A stretch of 64,000 bases of DNA. Source: Kaistella jeonii. Its GTDB lineage: Bacteria; Bacteroidota; Bacteroidia; Flavobacteriales; Weeksellaceae. Position numbers and translations under genes: made by a program. Within the stretch, counting starts at the first letter, position 1. Each line of letters begins with the position of its first letter. Shown here in pieces: positions 9,208 to 17,037 of the stretch. The notes beneath the pieces were generated by a model. It did not search any database. It saw only the letters and a program-made list of their open reading frames with translations, and had not been told where the DNA came from. The stretch lies in contig NZ_JSYL01000008.1 in NCBI RefSeq assembly GCF_000812865.1, positions 1 to 64,000 on the forward strand, written 5' to 3'.

Positions 9208-9282
9208 GAGCAATAAGAAATAGGTAATGAGTAATTGTTAACAAGAAATGCAATTATTACTCATTACCAATTACTCATTACT
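9208..9282. repeat. Dispersed palindromic intergenic repeat, copy 1
   Basis: Begins GAGCAATAAG, then GGTAATGAGTAATTG, followed by the inverted form CAATTATTACTCATTACC and a further ATTACTCATTACT. A second copy with the same opening lies at 58929-58990. It separates cysD and cysN transcripts and can fold into a hairpin. Confidence 0.6.
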
Positions 9283-9288
9283 AAAAAT

Positions 9289-9312
9289 AAAAAGAAAAAG
9301 AAAAAGAAAAAG
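9289..9312 (+). repeat. Hexamer tandem repeat (AAAAAG)x4 before cysN
   Basis: Four direct copies of AAAAAG end 4 bases before the cysN ATG at 9317. Read in frame from an upstream ATG it would give an implausible KRKRKRKR leader, so it is non-coding. It is the only purine-rich stretch able to act as a ribosome site here and is prone to slippage. Confidence 0.6.
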
Positions 9313-9316
9313 AAAT

Positions 9317-10555
9317 ATGGATATATTAAGATTAATGACCGCTGGAAGTGTTGATGATGGCAAAAGTACCTTAATTGGTCGGCTTTTATACGACAGCAAA
9401 AGTATTCTGGTGGATCAACTGGAAGCCTTGGAAAAACAATCTAAAAATAAAAATTCCGACGGAATAGATCTAGCTATTCTTACCGATGGTTTGCGAGCTG
9501 AACGGGAACAGGGAATTACCATCGATGTGGCGTACCGATATTTCTCAACACCGAATCGGAAATTCATTATTGCGGATGCTCCAGGACACGTTCAGTACAC
9601 AAGAAACATGATCACGGGTGCGTCTAATTCTGACTTGATGATCATCCTCATCGATGCGCGACAAGGCGTGATTGAGCAAACCAGAAGGCACAGTATTATC
9701 GCTTCTCTTTTGAAAATTAAGCACGTGGTAATCACTGTGAATAAAATGGATTTAGTCAATTATTCTGAAGAAATTTTTGAAAATATTAAAACCGATTATC
9801 TGGAAATTGCTAAAAAATTAGACCTCAACAATATTCAGTTCTTCCCAATTTCTGCTTTAGATGGAGATAATATTGTGGATCGATCTACCAAAATGCTTTG
9901 GTTTAAAGAAAGTTCATTATTAGAATATTTGGAGCAAGTTGAAATTAATAAAGAAATTAACTTGGATGAAACTCGGTTTCAAGTGCAGTTTGTAATCCGT
10001 CCTCAAACCGAAGAATTCCATGATTACAGAGGTTACGCTGGAGAAATCGTGAGCGGAATTTATAAAAAAGGAGATCGAATAAAAGTACTGCCACAAAATA
10101 TTGAAACCACAATTTCTAAAGTTGAAACTGGTGGAAAAGAAGTCGATGAAGTTTTTGCGCCACAACCCGCCGTAATTCATATTGAAGATGATATTGATAT
10201 TTCGCGTGGGGATTATTTTGTTCATGCAGATCAAATTCCGACCGTGGCAAATGAATTTCAAGCGTTGGTTTGCTGGATGGATCATAAGGAATTAGTTCCG
10301 GGAAATAAATATTTCCTTCAACACAGAAGCAAATTGATTAAAGCCATCGTAAAAGAAATTGATTATAAAATTGATGTTAATTCGCTAAAAGAAACCTCGA
10401 CAGATTCTGTAAAACTCAATGAAATTGTACGAGTCACTATAAAAACTGCGAGTCCGTTAGTTTTCGATTCGTTTGAAAAAAACAAAGGAACAGGAAGTGC
10501 AATTTTGATCGATGAAACCAGCAATTCAACTGTTGGTGGCGTAATGATTTTATAA
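9317..10555 (+). CDS. cysN: Sulfate adenylyltransferase subunit 1 (GTPase)
   Basis: 412 aa from the ATG at 9317; the open frame reaches back to 9248 but that part encodes a Lys/Arg repeat from the hexamer tract and lacks homology. EF-Tu-like GTPase: G1 GSVDDGKS near residue 10, G3 DAPGHVQYTRNM, G4 NKMD, followed by beta-barrel domains. No C-terminal APS kinase (CysC) is fused, consistent with direct APS reduction by CysH. Works with CysD. Stop is 3 bases before the next start, so translation is probably coupled to the permease gene. Confidence 0.95.
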   Translation: MDILRLMTAGSVDDGKSTLIGRLLYDSKSILVDQLEALEKQSKNKNSDGIDLAILTDGLRAEREQGITIDVAYRYFSTPNRKFIIADAPGHVQYTRNMITGASNSDLMIILIDARQGVIEQTRRHSIIASLLKIKHVVITVNKMDLVNYSEEIFENIKTDYLEIAKKLDLNNIQFFPISALDGDNIVDRSTKMLWFKESSLLEYLEQVEINKEINLDETRFQVQFVIRPQTEEFHDYRGYAGEIVSGIYKKGDRIKVLPQNIETTISKVETGGKEVDEVFAPQPAVIHIEDDIDISRGDYFVHADQIPTVANEFQALVCWMDHKELVPGNKYFLQHRSKLIKAIVKEIDYKIDVNSLKETSTDSVKLNEIVRVTIKTASPLVFDSFEKNKGTGSAILIDETSNSTVGGVMIL

Positions 10556-10558
10556 GAG

Positions 10559-12085
10559 ATGAGCGAAGTTCAACCCAATAATATGCATCCGGTATTCCTC
10601 AATCTGGAACGGATTTCTGTAATGTTAGTTGGACATGATGATTTGATTTTCAGAGCAGTAAAACAAATAGGTCGCAATTCTATCAACTGTAAAATTAAAA
10701 TCTTTGATGAAAACATTTCTGATGAATTAATCGAATTGTCATCAGCCAAATCCAACATCACTCTTTTTGCTCGAAAAATGGAAGAAGATGATCTACAGGA
10801 TTTTGCATTATTAATTATTTCTATCGAAGATCACGAATATGAAGAACATCTTCTTCAAATTTCCCAAAATAAAAATATTCTCATCAACGTTATTGGTAAG
10901 CCACAAATCAGTGACTTTTCTTTGGTTTCGGTCATTAAAAAAGAAAATATAAAACTGGGAATTTCTTCTAATGATTATTCGCCAGAAGTTCAGAAAAGAA
11001 TCAACCGAATCATCGAACACAGTATTCCTTCTGACCTTGAGGAGTTTATCGACAAATTAAAGCTTACGTATAAAAATCCTTTAATGAACCGGGATGATGA
11101 ACTAAAAACGCTCGATAATATTACCGCAGAATATCTTGACCAGAAACAAAAACATCTACTCGCAGATTCTGAATTCGAAAATTTAGAGAAAATAACTAAA
11201 GCAGTTCGTCGTCATTCTAATATTTATCTAGGTATTATCGGTGTTTTGGTTTTAATTGCCGTTCTCTCTTATATTCTTTTTGAATTTCAATTATTTCCAA
11301 ATATCAATGAATTTCTAAATGCTGACAACCATATTTTCTATAAAATGTTGGCGGTCGGTTTCGTTGCAGAATTGGTTGTGGGAAGTACCGGAATGGGTTA
11401 CGGAATCATTTGCACTACGATTCTTTTGATGCTGAATATTGCTCCACCGATTATTAGTGCAAGTATTCACTCTGCGGAAACATTTACGTCTGCAGCGGGA
11501 AGTATCAGTCATTTTCGATTAAAGAATGTGAATATTAAATTGGTAAAAGCATTGTCATTTCCCGCAATTATCGGTGCGATTGTCGGTGCATTATCACTGA
11601 CTTATTTTGGGGAACATTACGCTCATATTTTGAAACCATTGATTTCCTGCTATACTTTATATCTAGGAATTAATATTTTACGAAACGCATTCAAAAAAAA
11701 TAAAAAAAAGAATTCTACCCAGAAATCTGGACGAAACATCAGAGTTTTAGGATTATTCGGTGGTTTTATCGATTCTTTTACCGGCGGTGGATGGGGTCCG
11801 ATTGTTACAGGAACTTTATTAAAAGATGGACGAACTCCAAGATATGTCATCGGAAGTTCTACCTTCGCGAAATTTATTTTGACAATTACGAGTGCAATCA
11901 CTTTTGTAATGACCATCGGAATTCAGCACTGGAACATTGTTCTCGGAATTTTGATCGGTGGAATTATTACCGCGCCTTTTGCAGCAATGCTTACGAGCAG
12001 ATTACCTATTAAGAAAATGTTTGTTGTGATTGGAGTTCTAATTATTACTTTAAGTTTAATTTCAATTGTAAAATCATTGACTTAA
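10559..12085 (+). CDS. Fusion: degenerate CysG/Met8-type Rossmann domain plus TauE/SafE permease
   Basis: 508 aa. Residues 1-165 follow the N-terminal half of siroheme synthase (precorrin-2 dehydrogenase/ferrochelatase): MHPVFLNLE, a Rossmann strand VMLVGHDD, ILINVIGKP, then LGISSNDYSPEVQKRI. But the glycine-rich NAD loop is lost and the catalytic Asp of NVVDAP is Gly113. Residues about 222-508 form a TauE/SafE (TSUP) permease with seven or eight helices and the GSTGMGYG and GGFIDSFTGGGWGP repeats. TSUP proteins move sulfite, sulfonates or sulfate. As the last gene of the cys operon it probably handles sulfite or sulfate; the N-terminal part may be a sensor rather than an enzyme (inference). 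Confidence 0.8.
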   Translation: MSEVQPNNMHPVFLNLERISVMLVGHDDLIFRAVKQIGRNSINCKIKIFDENISDELIELSSAKSNITLFARKMEEDDLQDFALLIISIEDHEYEEHLLQISQNKNILINVIGKPQISDFSLVSVIKKENIKLGISSNDYSPEVQKRINRIIEHSIPSDLEEFIDKLKLTYKNPLMNRDDELKTLDNITAEYLDQKQKHLLADSEFENLEKITKAVRRHSNIYLGIIGVLVLIAVLSYILFEFQLFPNINEFLNADNHIFYKMLAVGFVAELVVGSTGMGYGIICTTILLMLNIAPPIISASIHSAETFTSAAGSISHFRLKNVNIKLVKALSFPAIIGAIVGALSLTYFGEHYAHILKPLISCYTLYLGINILRNAFKKNKKKNSTQKSGRNIRVLGLFGGFIDSFTGGGWGPIVTGTLLKDGRTPRYVIGSSTFAKFILTITSAITFVMTIGIQHWNIVLGILIGGIITAPFAAMLTSRLPIKKMFVVIGVLIITLSLISIVKSLT

Positions 12086-12116
12086 AAAATCTGAAACAGA
12101 ATTTTTATCAATAAAA

Positions 12117-12139
12117 AAACCTTCTATTACAGAAGGTTT
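12117..12139. terminator. Bidirectional terminator between cys operon and kbl
   Basis: Perfect 9-bp stem AAACCTTCT/AGAAGGTTT with loop ATTAC, flanked by A and T runs, between convergent genes. Confidence 0.85.
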
Positions 12140-12162
12140 CAAATATATTTTACGAGAAATTT

Positions 12163-13356
12163 TTAAATAACTCCCAAATCCTTTCCTACTTTTTCGAAAG
12201 CTGCAATCGCTTTGTCTAACTGATCTTTGGTATGTGCCGCAGAAAGCTGAACTCTGATTCTTGCCTTTCCTTTCGCCACAACCGGAAAGAAAAATCCGAT
12301 GACGTAAATTCCTTCATCCATTAAATGTTCTGCCATTTTTTGAGCTAAAGGTGCATCGTACAACATTACTGGGACAATCGCAGCATCACCATCTGGAATA
12401 TCAAAACCTTTGGCTTTCATTTCTTTTCTAAAATATTCTGCATTTTCCATGACCTGATCTCTCAAAGTAGTATCATCGGAAATCATATCCAACACTTTAA
12501 TTGCAGCACCAACAATTCCTGGAGCGAGAGAATTTGAGAATAGATAAGGTCTTGAACGCTGTCTTAACATATCGATGATCTCTTTTTTACCGGAAGTAAA
12601 TCCACCGAGTGCTCCACCTAAAGCTTTTCCTAAAGTAGAAGTGATAATATCTACTCTTCCCATTACCTCATTAGCTTCATGCGTTCCACGACCAGTTTTA
12701 CCGATAAATCCTGTTGCGTGAGAATCATCGACCATCACTAAACAATCATATTTATCTGCTAAATCGCAAACTCCTTTTAAATCGGCAACAATTCCATCCA
12801 TGGAGAAAACTCCGTCGGTTACGATGATTTTGAAACGGTGGTCTTTTTTTGAAGCCTCAATTAACTGCTCTTCCAAATCTGCCATATTATTATTCTTGTA
12901 ACGGTATCTCGCTGCTTTACACAAACGAACGCCGTCAATAATGGAAGCGTGGTTTAATTCATCAGAAATAATCGCATCCTGATCTGTAAACAAAGGTTCG
13001 AAAACGCCGCCATTTGCATCGAAACATGCCGCATATAAAATCGTGTCTTCTAAACCTAGAAATTTAGAAATTTTCGCTTCCAGTTCTTTATGAATATCCT
13101 GAGTTCCGCAAATAAAACGCACCGAAGACATTCCGTAGCCGTGACTTTCGATCATCTCTTGGGATGCTTTCATCACTTCTTTATTATTCGATAATCCCAA
13201 ATAGTTATTTGCACAGAAATTCAAAAGCGTTTTTCCGTTGGCTTCAATTACCGCAGATTGCTGTGAGGTAATTATTCGTTCGGTTTTGAACAAGCCGTCA
13301 TTCTTAATATTTTGAAGTTCGCTCTGAAGAGTTTCCAGATAATTTTTAGAAATCAT
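12163..13356 (-). CDS. kbl: Glycine C-acetyltransferase (2-amino-3-ketobutyrate CoA ligase)
   Basis: 397 aa, standard length. PLP enzyme of the alpha-oxoamine synthase family. FCANNYLGL near residue 47, the DDSHATGF motif (PLP ring) and STLGKALGGALGGF with the Schiff-base Lys near 240 identify it. It splits 2-amino-3-oxobutyrate with CoA into glycine and acetyl-CoA in threonine breakdown. The partner threonine dehydrogenase is not in the window. Single-gene unit between two hairpins. Confidence 0.93.
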   Translation of the reverse strand: MISKNYLETLQSELQNIKNDGLFKTERIITSQQSAVIEANGKTLLNFCANNYLGLSNNKEVMKASQEMIESHGYGMSSVRFICGTQDIHKELEAKISKFLGLEDTILYAACFDANGGVFEPLFTDQDAIISDELNHASIIDGVRLCKAARYRYKNNNMADLEEQLIEASKKDHRFKIIVTDGVFSMDGIVADLKGVCDLADKYDCLVMVDDSHATGFIGKTGRGTHEANEVMGRVDIITSTLGKALGGALGGFTSGKKEIIDMLRQRSRPYLFSNSLAPGIVGAAIKVLDMISDDTTLRDQVMENAEYFRKEMKAKGFDIPDGDAAIVPVMLYDAPLAQKMAEHLMDEGIYVIGFFFPVVAKGKARIRVQLSAAHTKDQLDKAIAAFEKVGKDLGVI

Positions 13357-13387
13357 AATTAATTATTTTGAAATGCTAATTTAAGAA

Positions 13388-13413
13388 AAAAGCCCTCATT
13401 ACTGAGAGCTTTT
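13388..13413 (-). terminator. Terminator after the M1 peptidase gene
   Basis: AAAAGCCCTCA/TGAGAGCTTTT stem with loop TTAC and one wobble pair, followed on the minus strand by a T run. Confidence 0.75.
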
Positions 13414-13417
13414 AGTT

Positions 13418-15349
13418 TTATTCTTTTATAAACTTAAGATTTTGATCATCTATTTTTAAGAGATAAACTCCTTTTGGAAGGATATTTACATCGATTGTTT
13501 TATCAGAAGAATATTTACCAGCTTTTATCAGTTTACCTTCCATGCTGTAGATTTCAAAAGATTGCGCTTTTGAAATTCCTGTAATGGTAATTTGATTTCG
13601 TACGGGATTAGGGTAGATTTTAACCGCTTCTTTTTCTGAATTTCCTACGGCTAGAATTCCAGTGTCTTTGGTAACGGTTGAATTTTTCTGAACAATTTGA
13701 TATTCATAATTAAACTGAACGGATGCAACCGGGAAGCCAACCGTTTTTGCAAAATTCTGATTATTGATGGTATTATCTAAAACAAGATAGGCGACTTGTC
13801 CACCGGTTCCGTTCACTTTGATTGGTAAAGGCAATTCGAAAAAGCTTACAGAAGCGTTACTTTGAATCTGGCTCACCTTAAATCTTAATATTTGATCTGC
13901 ATTTTGGTTCCATTTGATTGTATAAGTTGGATATCCTTGTCCGTAAATCCAGTCATTAAAAAATTTTGTAAAATCCTTTCCAGTCGAAAGTAAAAGCGAA
14001 TTTTTGAAATCTGCAGTTTTTACATACTTGTAAGCAAGATTTGGACGTGAATGATAATCCCGAAGTGCGGAGTAAAATACTTCATCTCCCAGGATCCATT
14101 TCAACATTTTCAATGCATAACCACCTTTAGAATAACTTAATCTGCTGCTAAAAAGTACATTATTATTGTTCAAGTTACTATCTGCAACATATACACTTCC
14201 ACCAGTAGAACTGGTTATATTGGTGATCTCATTCGAAAGATAGGTCATAAACTGAGCATTCGTCATCAATAATTTTTCGTTGGCAAGAGTGGCGCCATAA
14301 GTGGCAAAACCCTCATTTAACCAGACATCATTCCACGCGCCACAAGTAACTTTATCACCAAACCATTGATGGGCTAATTCGTGTGCAATAATCGATCTGC
14401 TCCATGCTCCCATAGATGACATTGTCGCATGTTCCATTCCGCCGCCCCAACCGAATTCCATGTGACCATACTTTTCATTTCTGTAAGGATATGGTCCTAA
14501 ATAAATTTCGAACATTTCCATAATATTTTTAGTATAGGCAATGTTTGACATGATTGTCGTGTTGGCAGTCGTAGCAGGATATAAATAATTTACAAACGGA
14601 AACGGCGGCGTTCCCATCGTATCATTAATTTTGGTATAATTCGTAATTCCCAATGCAATTAAATAGGCAGGGATCGGATAATTGGTTTGCCAAAAAGTTA
14701 GTTTATTGCTTCCTGTGATTGTTTCTGAAAATAATTTTCCGTTCGAAGCAACATTATACTGAGAAGGAGTCGTAATTTTCATATCGACTTTTTCAATTTT
14801 ATCATTCATACTCTGTTTTGTAGGGAACCATTCCTGCGCACCGTAAGGTTCAGAAAGGGTAAATAAAACTGGAGTTCCGCCCTGTGTAGAAACGGTGAAC
14901 GCGTCACCCGCACTTCCGGCCGTATCTGGAGCACCAGAATATTTCACCGACAAAGAATCTAAGGTTGAAGCTGGAATATTAACAGGAAAATCTATTTTAA
15001 GTTCCTTCGAAGATAATTGAGTGAAGGTAAGATTTGCGCCATGGTATTTAACTTCTGAAACGGTCAAGACATTTGAAAGATCAAAATAAATACTCGACAT
15101 ATTTTGTTTCGCCTGAAAATGACTCGTAACCGTACCACTTACAAATTGTGCTGCAGGATCTAAGCTCAATTCCAAACGCTGATATTTTAAATCATAATTC
15201 AAAGTATTCGGATTTTCATTATAACCGATCATTTTTGAATATCTGCTGAGCTCACTTTTTATCATGCTTTTTCGTTCAGCTTCCTCATTTTTTTGGGAAT
15301 AAATTTGAACACAAATCATAGCAAGAATTAAGACGTATAATTTTTTCAT
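13418..15349 (-). CDS. Secreted M1-family metallopeptidase with T9SS sorting domain
   Basis: 643 aa. Signal peptide MKKLYVLILAMICVQIYSQ. N-terminal beta domain, then the aminopeptidase core with GGGMEH (exopeptidase motif) and HELAHQW near residue 323, 18 residues before the third zinc ligand in WLNEGFATYG. The large C-terminal ERAP-like domain of cytosolic M1 enzymes is missing; instead a type A sorting domain (KIYPNPVRNQITI...KGVYLLKI) ends the protein, pointing to T9SS export. Probably releases amino acids from peptides outside the cell. Single gene bounded by hairpins. Confidence 0.9.
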   Translation of the reverse strand: MKKLYVLILAMICVQIYSQKNEEAERKSMIKSELSRYSKMIGYNENPNTLNYDLKYQRLELSLDPAAQFVSGTVTSHFQAKQNMSSIYFDLSNVLTVSEVKYHGANLTFTQLSSKELKIDFPVNIPASTLDSLSVKYSGAPDTAGSAGDAFTVSTQGGTPVLFTLSEPYGAQEWFPTKQSMNDKIEKVDMKITTPSQYNVASNGKLFSETITGSNKLTFWQTNYPIPAYLIALGITNYTKINDTMGTPPFPFVNYLYPATTANTTIMSNIAYTKNIMEMFEIYLGPYPYRNEKYGHMEFGWGGGMEHATMSSMGAWSRSIIAHELAHQWFGDKVTCGAWNDVWLNEGFATYGATLANEKLLMTNAQFMTYLSNEITNITSSTGGSVYVADSNLNNNNVLFSSRLSYSKGGYALKMLKWILGDEVFYSALRDYHSRPNLAYKYVKTADFKNSLLLSTGKDFTKFFNDWIYGQGYPTYTIKWNQNADQILRFKVSQIQSNASVSFFELPLPIKVNGTGGQVAYLVLDNTINNQNFAKTVGFPVASVQFNYEYQIVQKNSTVTKDTGILAVGNSEKEAVKIYPNPVRNQITITGISKAQSFEIYSMEGKLIKAGKYSSDKTIDVNILPKGVYLLKIDDQNLKFIKE

Positions 15350-15381
15350 TTAAAAATTTAATTTGCGATAAAGATAAAAAA

Positions 15382-15407
15382 AACCTTCCAATTATTATTG
15401 AAAGGTT
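15382..15407 (-). terminator. Terminator after dacB
   Basis: AACCTTCCAAT/ATTGAAAGGTT stem (one wobble pair), loop TATT, then a T run in the minus direction. Confidence 0.75.
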
Positions 15408-15428
15408 AATGATTTTAGGAAAATATTG

Positions 15429-16889
15429 TTATAAACTCAACGCAGGTTGTAAAAGCTGTTCCATTTTGCTTTTCACCTGATCGACAGAACCTGCATAATT
15501 ATTGATCAATAAGGAAAATACCAGTGTTTTTCCGGTGTTGGTTTTCATGTAACCTGCTAAAGTTTTTACTTTATTTAATGTTCCGGTTTTTGCAAAAATT
15601 TGTCCGTTCCCATTTCCATTAAACATTCTTTTCAACGTTCCCGTTTGCCCACCGATTGGTAAAGAATCGAAATAGGTTTTATAAAATTTTTCATTCATTA
15701 AACCTGTTAGAAATTTAACCTGGGCAATTGGAGTTACCAGATTACTTCTTGATAATCCACTTCCATCGATATAATTTAAGCCGCTCGTATCAAAACCGAT
15801 CGAATTCAAATGAGCAACCACTGCATTTCTACCCGACTCTAAAGTCTGATCGCCGTTTTTTTGAAAACCAACTGTTCTCAAAAAAGCTTCAGCCAAACCA
15901 TTGTCACTATGCTGATTGGTGTAGGTCATAATATCGGTCAATGTTGGAGACTGGTAAGCTGTTATCAATTCTCTTTTTTCAGGATTTGGATCCGTCATTC
16001 TTGGAGTTACTTTTCCACTTACGTGAATACCACTTTTTAAAAGGGTTGCTCTTAAAGTATTTGCCAAATAAGCAGGAGCATCGGGAACTTTTGTCGTTAA
16101 ACCGATCCCTTCAAACTTGTCGGCATAAACCATCTGTTTGATATAGGGAGAAATGTAATAGAAATTTTTATTTTCAGCGAATGGATTAGATTGTTTGGCG
16201 ATCAACTTTTCATTAGAAGGACTGATTTCTAAAGTAGAACCAACCGGTAAATAATAATTGCCATTTTCTAACCAAACGATATTTTCGGGTAAAGTCTGCG
16301 ATTTATTGGCTTTGAAAACTGCGGTCTGAATAATGATATCACCGCTTACTTTTTTAATTCCTTTTCCAGCCATTGCCAAAACAAAATCAGAAACAATATC
16401 TCTGTAAGAAGAAGCGCCAGCTTTATTCGTTCCTAAAGAAGGATCACCGCTTCCAACAACATACAAATTTCCCTGCAGATTTCCATCTACATCGATCGTT
16501 CCAGAATATTCGAGTTGCGTGATCCAACGAAATTTTTCACCCATCAAACTCATTGCAGTTTCGGTAGTCAACAATTTTGTAGTTGAAGCCGGAACTAAAG
16601 GCGTATTTTCATTATAAGAACTTACCACTTTTTTGGTCTTTGGATCATAAATTACAAAACCCCAGCTCGCATTTCGAAGAACAGGATCACTCATCATCGA
16701 ATTAATGTTAATGTCAACCAATTCTTTGGCGGTCATTAATTTCTCTGTAGAAGCGAAGTCTTTCGGTGAATTTGAGGATTGATTATCGTAAGATTGAGGA
16801 TAAGTCGAATTTGTAAAAGTTCCTTGAGAGAATGCAAAAGCTGAAACAGCAAGTGCGGAAGAAACAAAAATATTTTTAAGTCTAATCAT
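15429..16889 (-). CDS. dacB: D-alanyl-D-alanine carboxypeptidase/endopeptidase (PBP4, S13 family)
   Basis: 486 aa with signal peptide MIRLKNIFVSSALAVSAFAFSQ. The three penicillin-binding motifs are present: SxxK as STTK near residue 101, SxN as SDN (HSDNGLAEA), and KTG as FAKTGTLNKV near 432, with the long insert between the first two that marks class C PBP4/DacB. It trims or cuts peptidoglycan peptides in the periplasm. The upstream region carries a -7 box and a GGGTGAAAACACGGTA element, described separately. Confidence 0.93.
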   Translation of the reverse strand: MIRLKNIFVSSALAVSAFAFSQGTFTNSTYPQSYDNQSSNSPKDFASTEKLMTAKELVDININSMMSDPVLRNASWGFVIYDPKTKKVVSSYNENTPLVPASTTKLLTTETAMSLMGEKFRWITQLEYSGTIDVDGNLQGNLYVVGSGDPSLGTNKAGASSYRDIVSDFVLAMAGKGIKKVSGDIIIQTAVFKANKSQTLPENIVWLENGNYYLPVGSTLEISPSNEKLIAKQSNPFAENKNFYYISPYIKQMVYADKFEGIGLTTKVPDAPAYLANTLRATLLKSGIHVSGKVTPRMTDPNPEKRELITAYQSPTLTDIMTYTNQHSDNGLAEAFLRTVGFQKNGDQTLESGRNAVVAHLNSIGFDTSGLNYIDGSGLSRSNLVTPIAQVKFLTGLMNEKFYKTYFDSLPIGGQTGTLKRMFNGNGNGQIFAKTGTLNKVKTLAGYMKTNTGKTLVFSLLINNYAGSVDQVKSKMEQLLQPALSL

Positions 16890-16965
16890 TTAATATAAAT
16901 TTATTTGATTATCGCTGATTGATCATGTTAACCTTATATAAAGAAAGCAACATATTTCCAACGGT

Positions 16966-16973
16966 CAAAAGTA
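16966..16973 (-). promoter_or_regulatory. -7 promoter box TACTTTTG for dacB
   Basis: TAnnTTTG match on the minus strand, 76 bases before the dacB ATG, lying 16 bases downstream of the GGGTGAAAACACGGTA element. Confidence 0.5.
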
Positions 16974-16989
16974 TCAATTATTATCGAAG

Positions 16990-17005
16990 TACCGTGTTTT
17001 CACCC
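16990..17005 (-). promoter_or_regulatory. Upstream element GGGTGAAAACACGGTA, copy 1
   Basis: Sits just before the likely -33 region of dacB. A near copy (GGGGAAAACACCGTGG) has the same orientation and a similar distance to promoter and start codon at 63534-63549. Possibly an activator site; no known regulator assigned. Confidence 0.35.
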
Positions 17006-17037
17006 TAATAAAAACATCTTAATTATGTTAAATACTG

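Noticed and set aside
9248..9316. Upstream extension of cysN with a KRKRKRKR stretch
   Set aside because: Encoded by repeat and hexamer tract; GTPase family begins at the ATG 9317.
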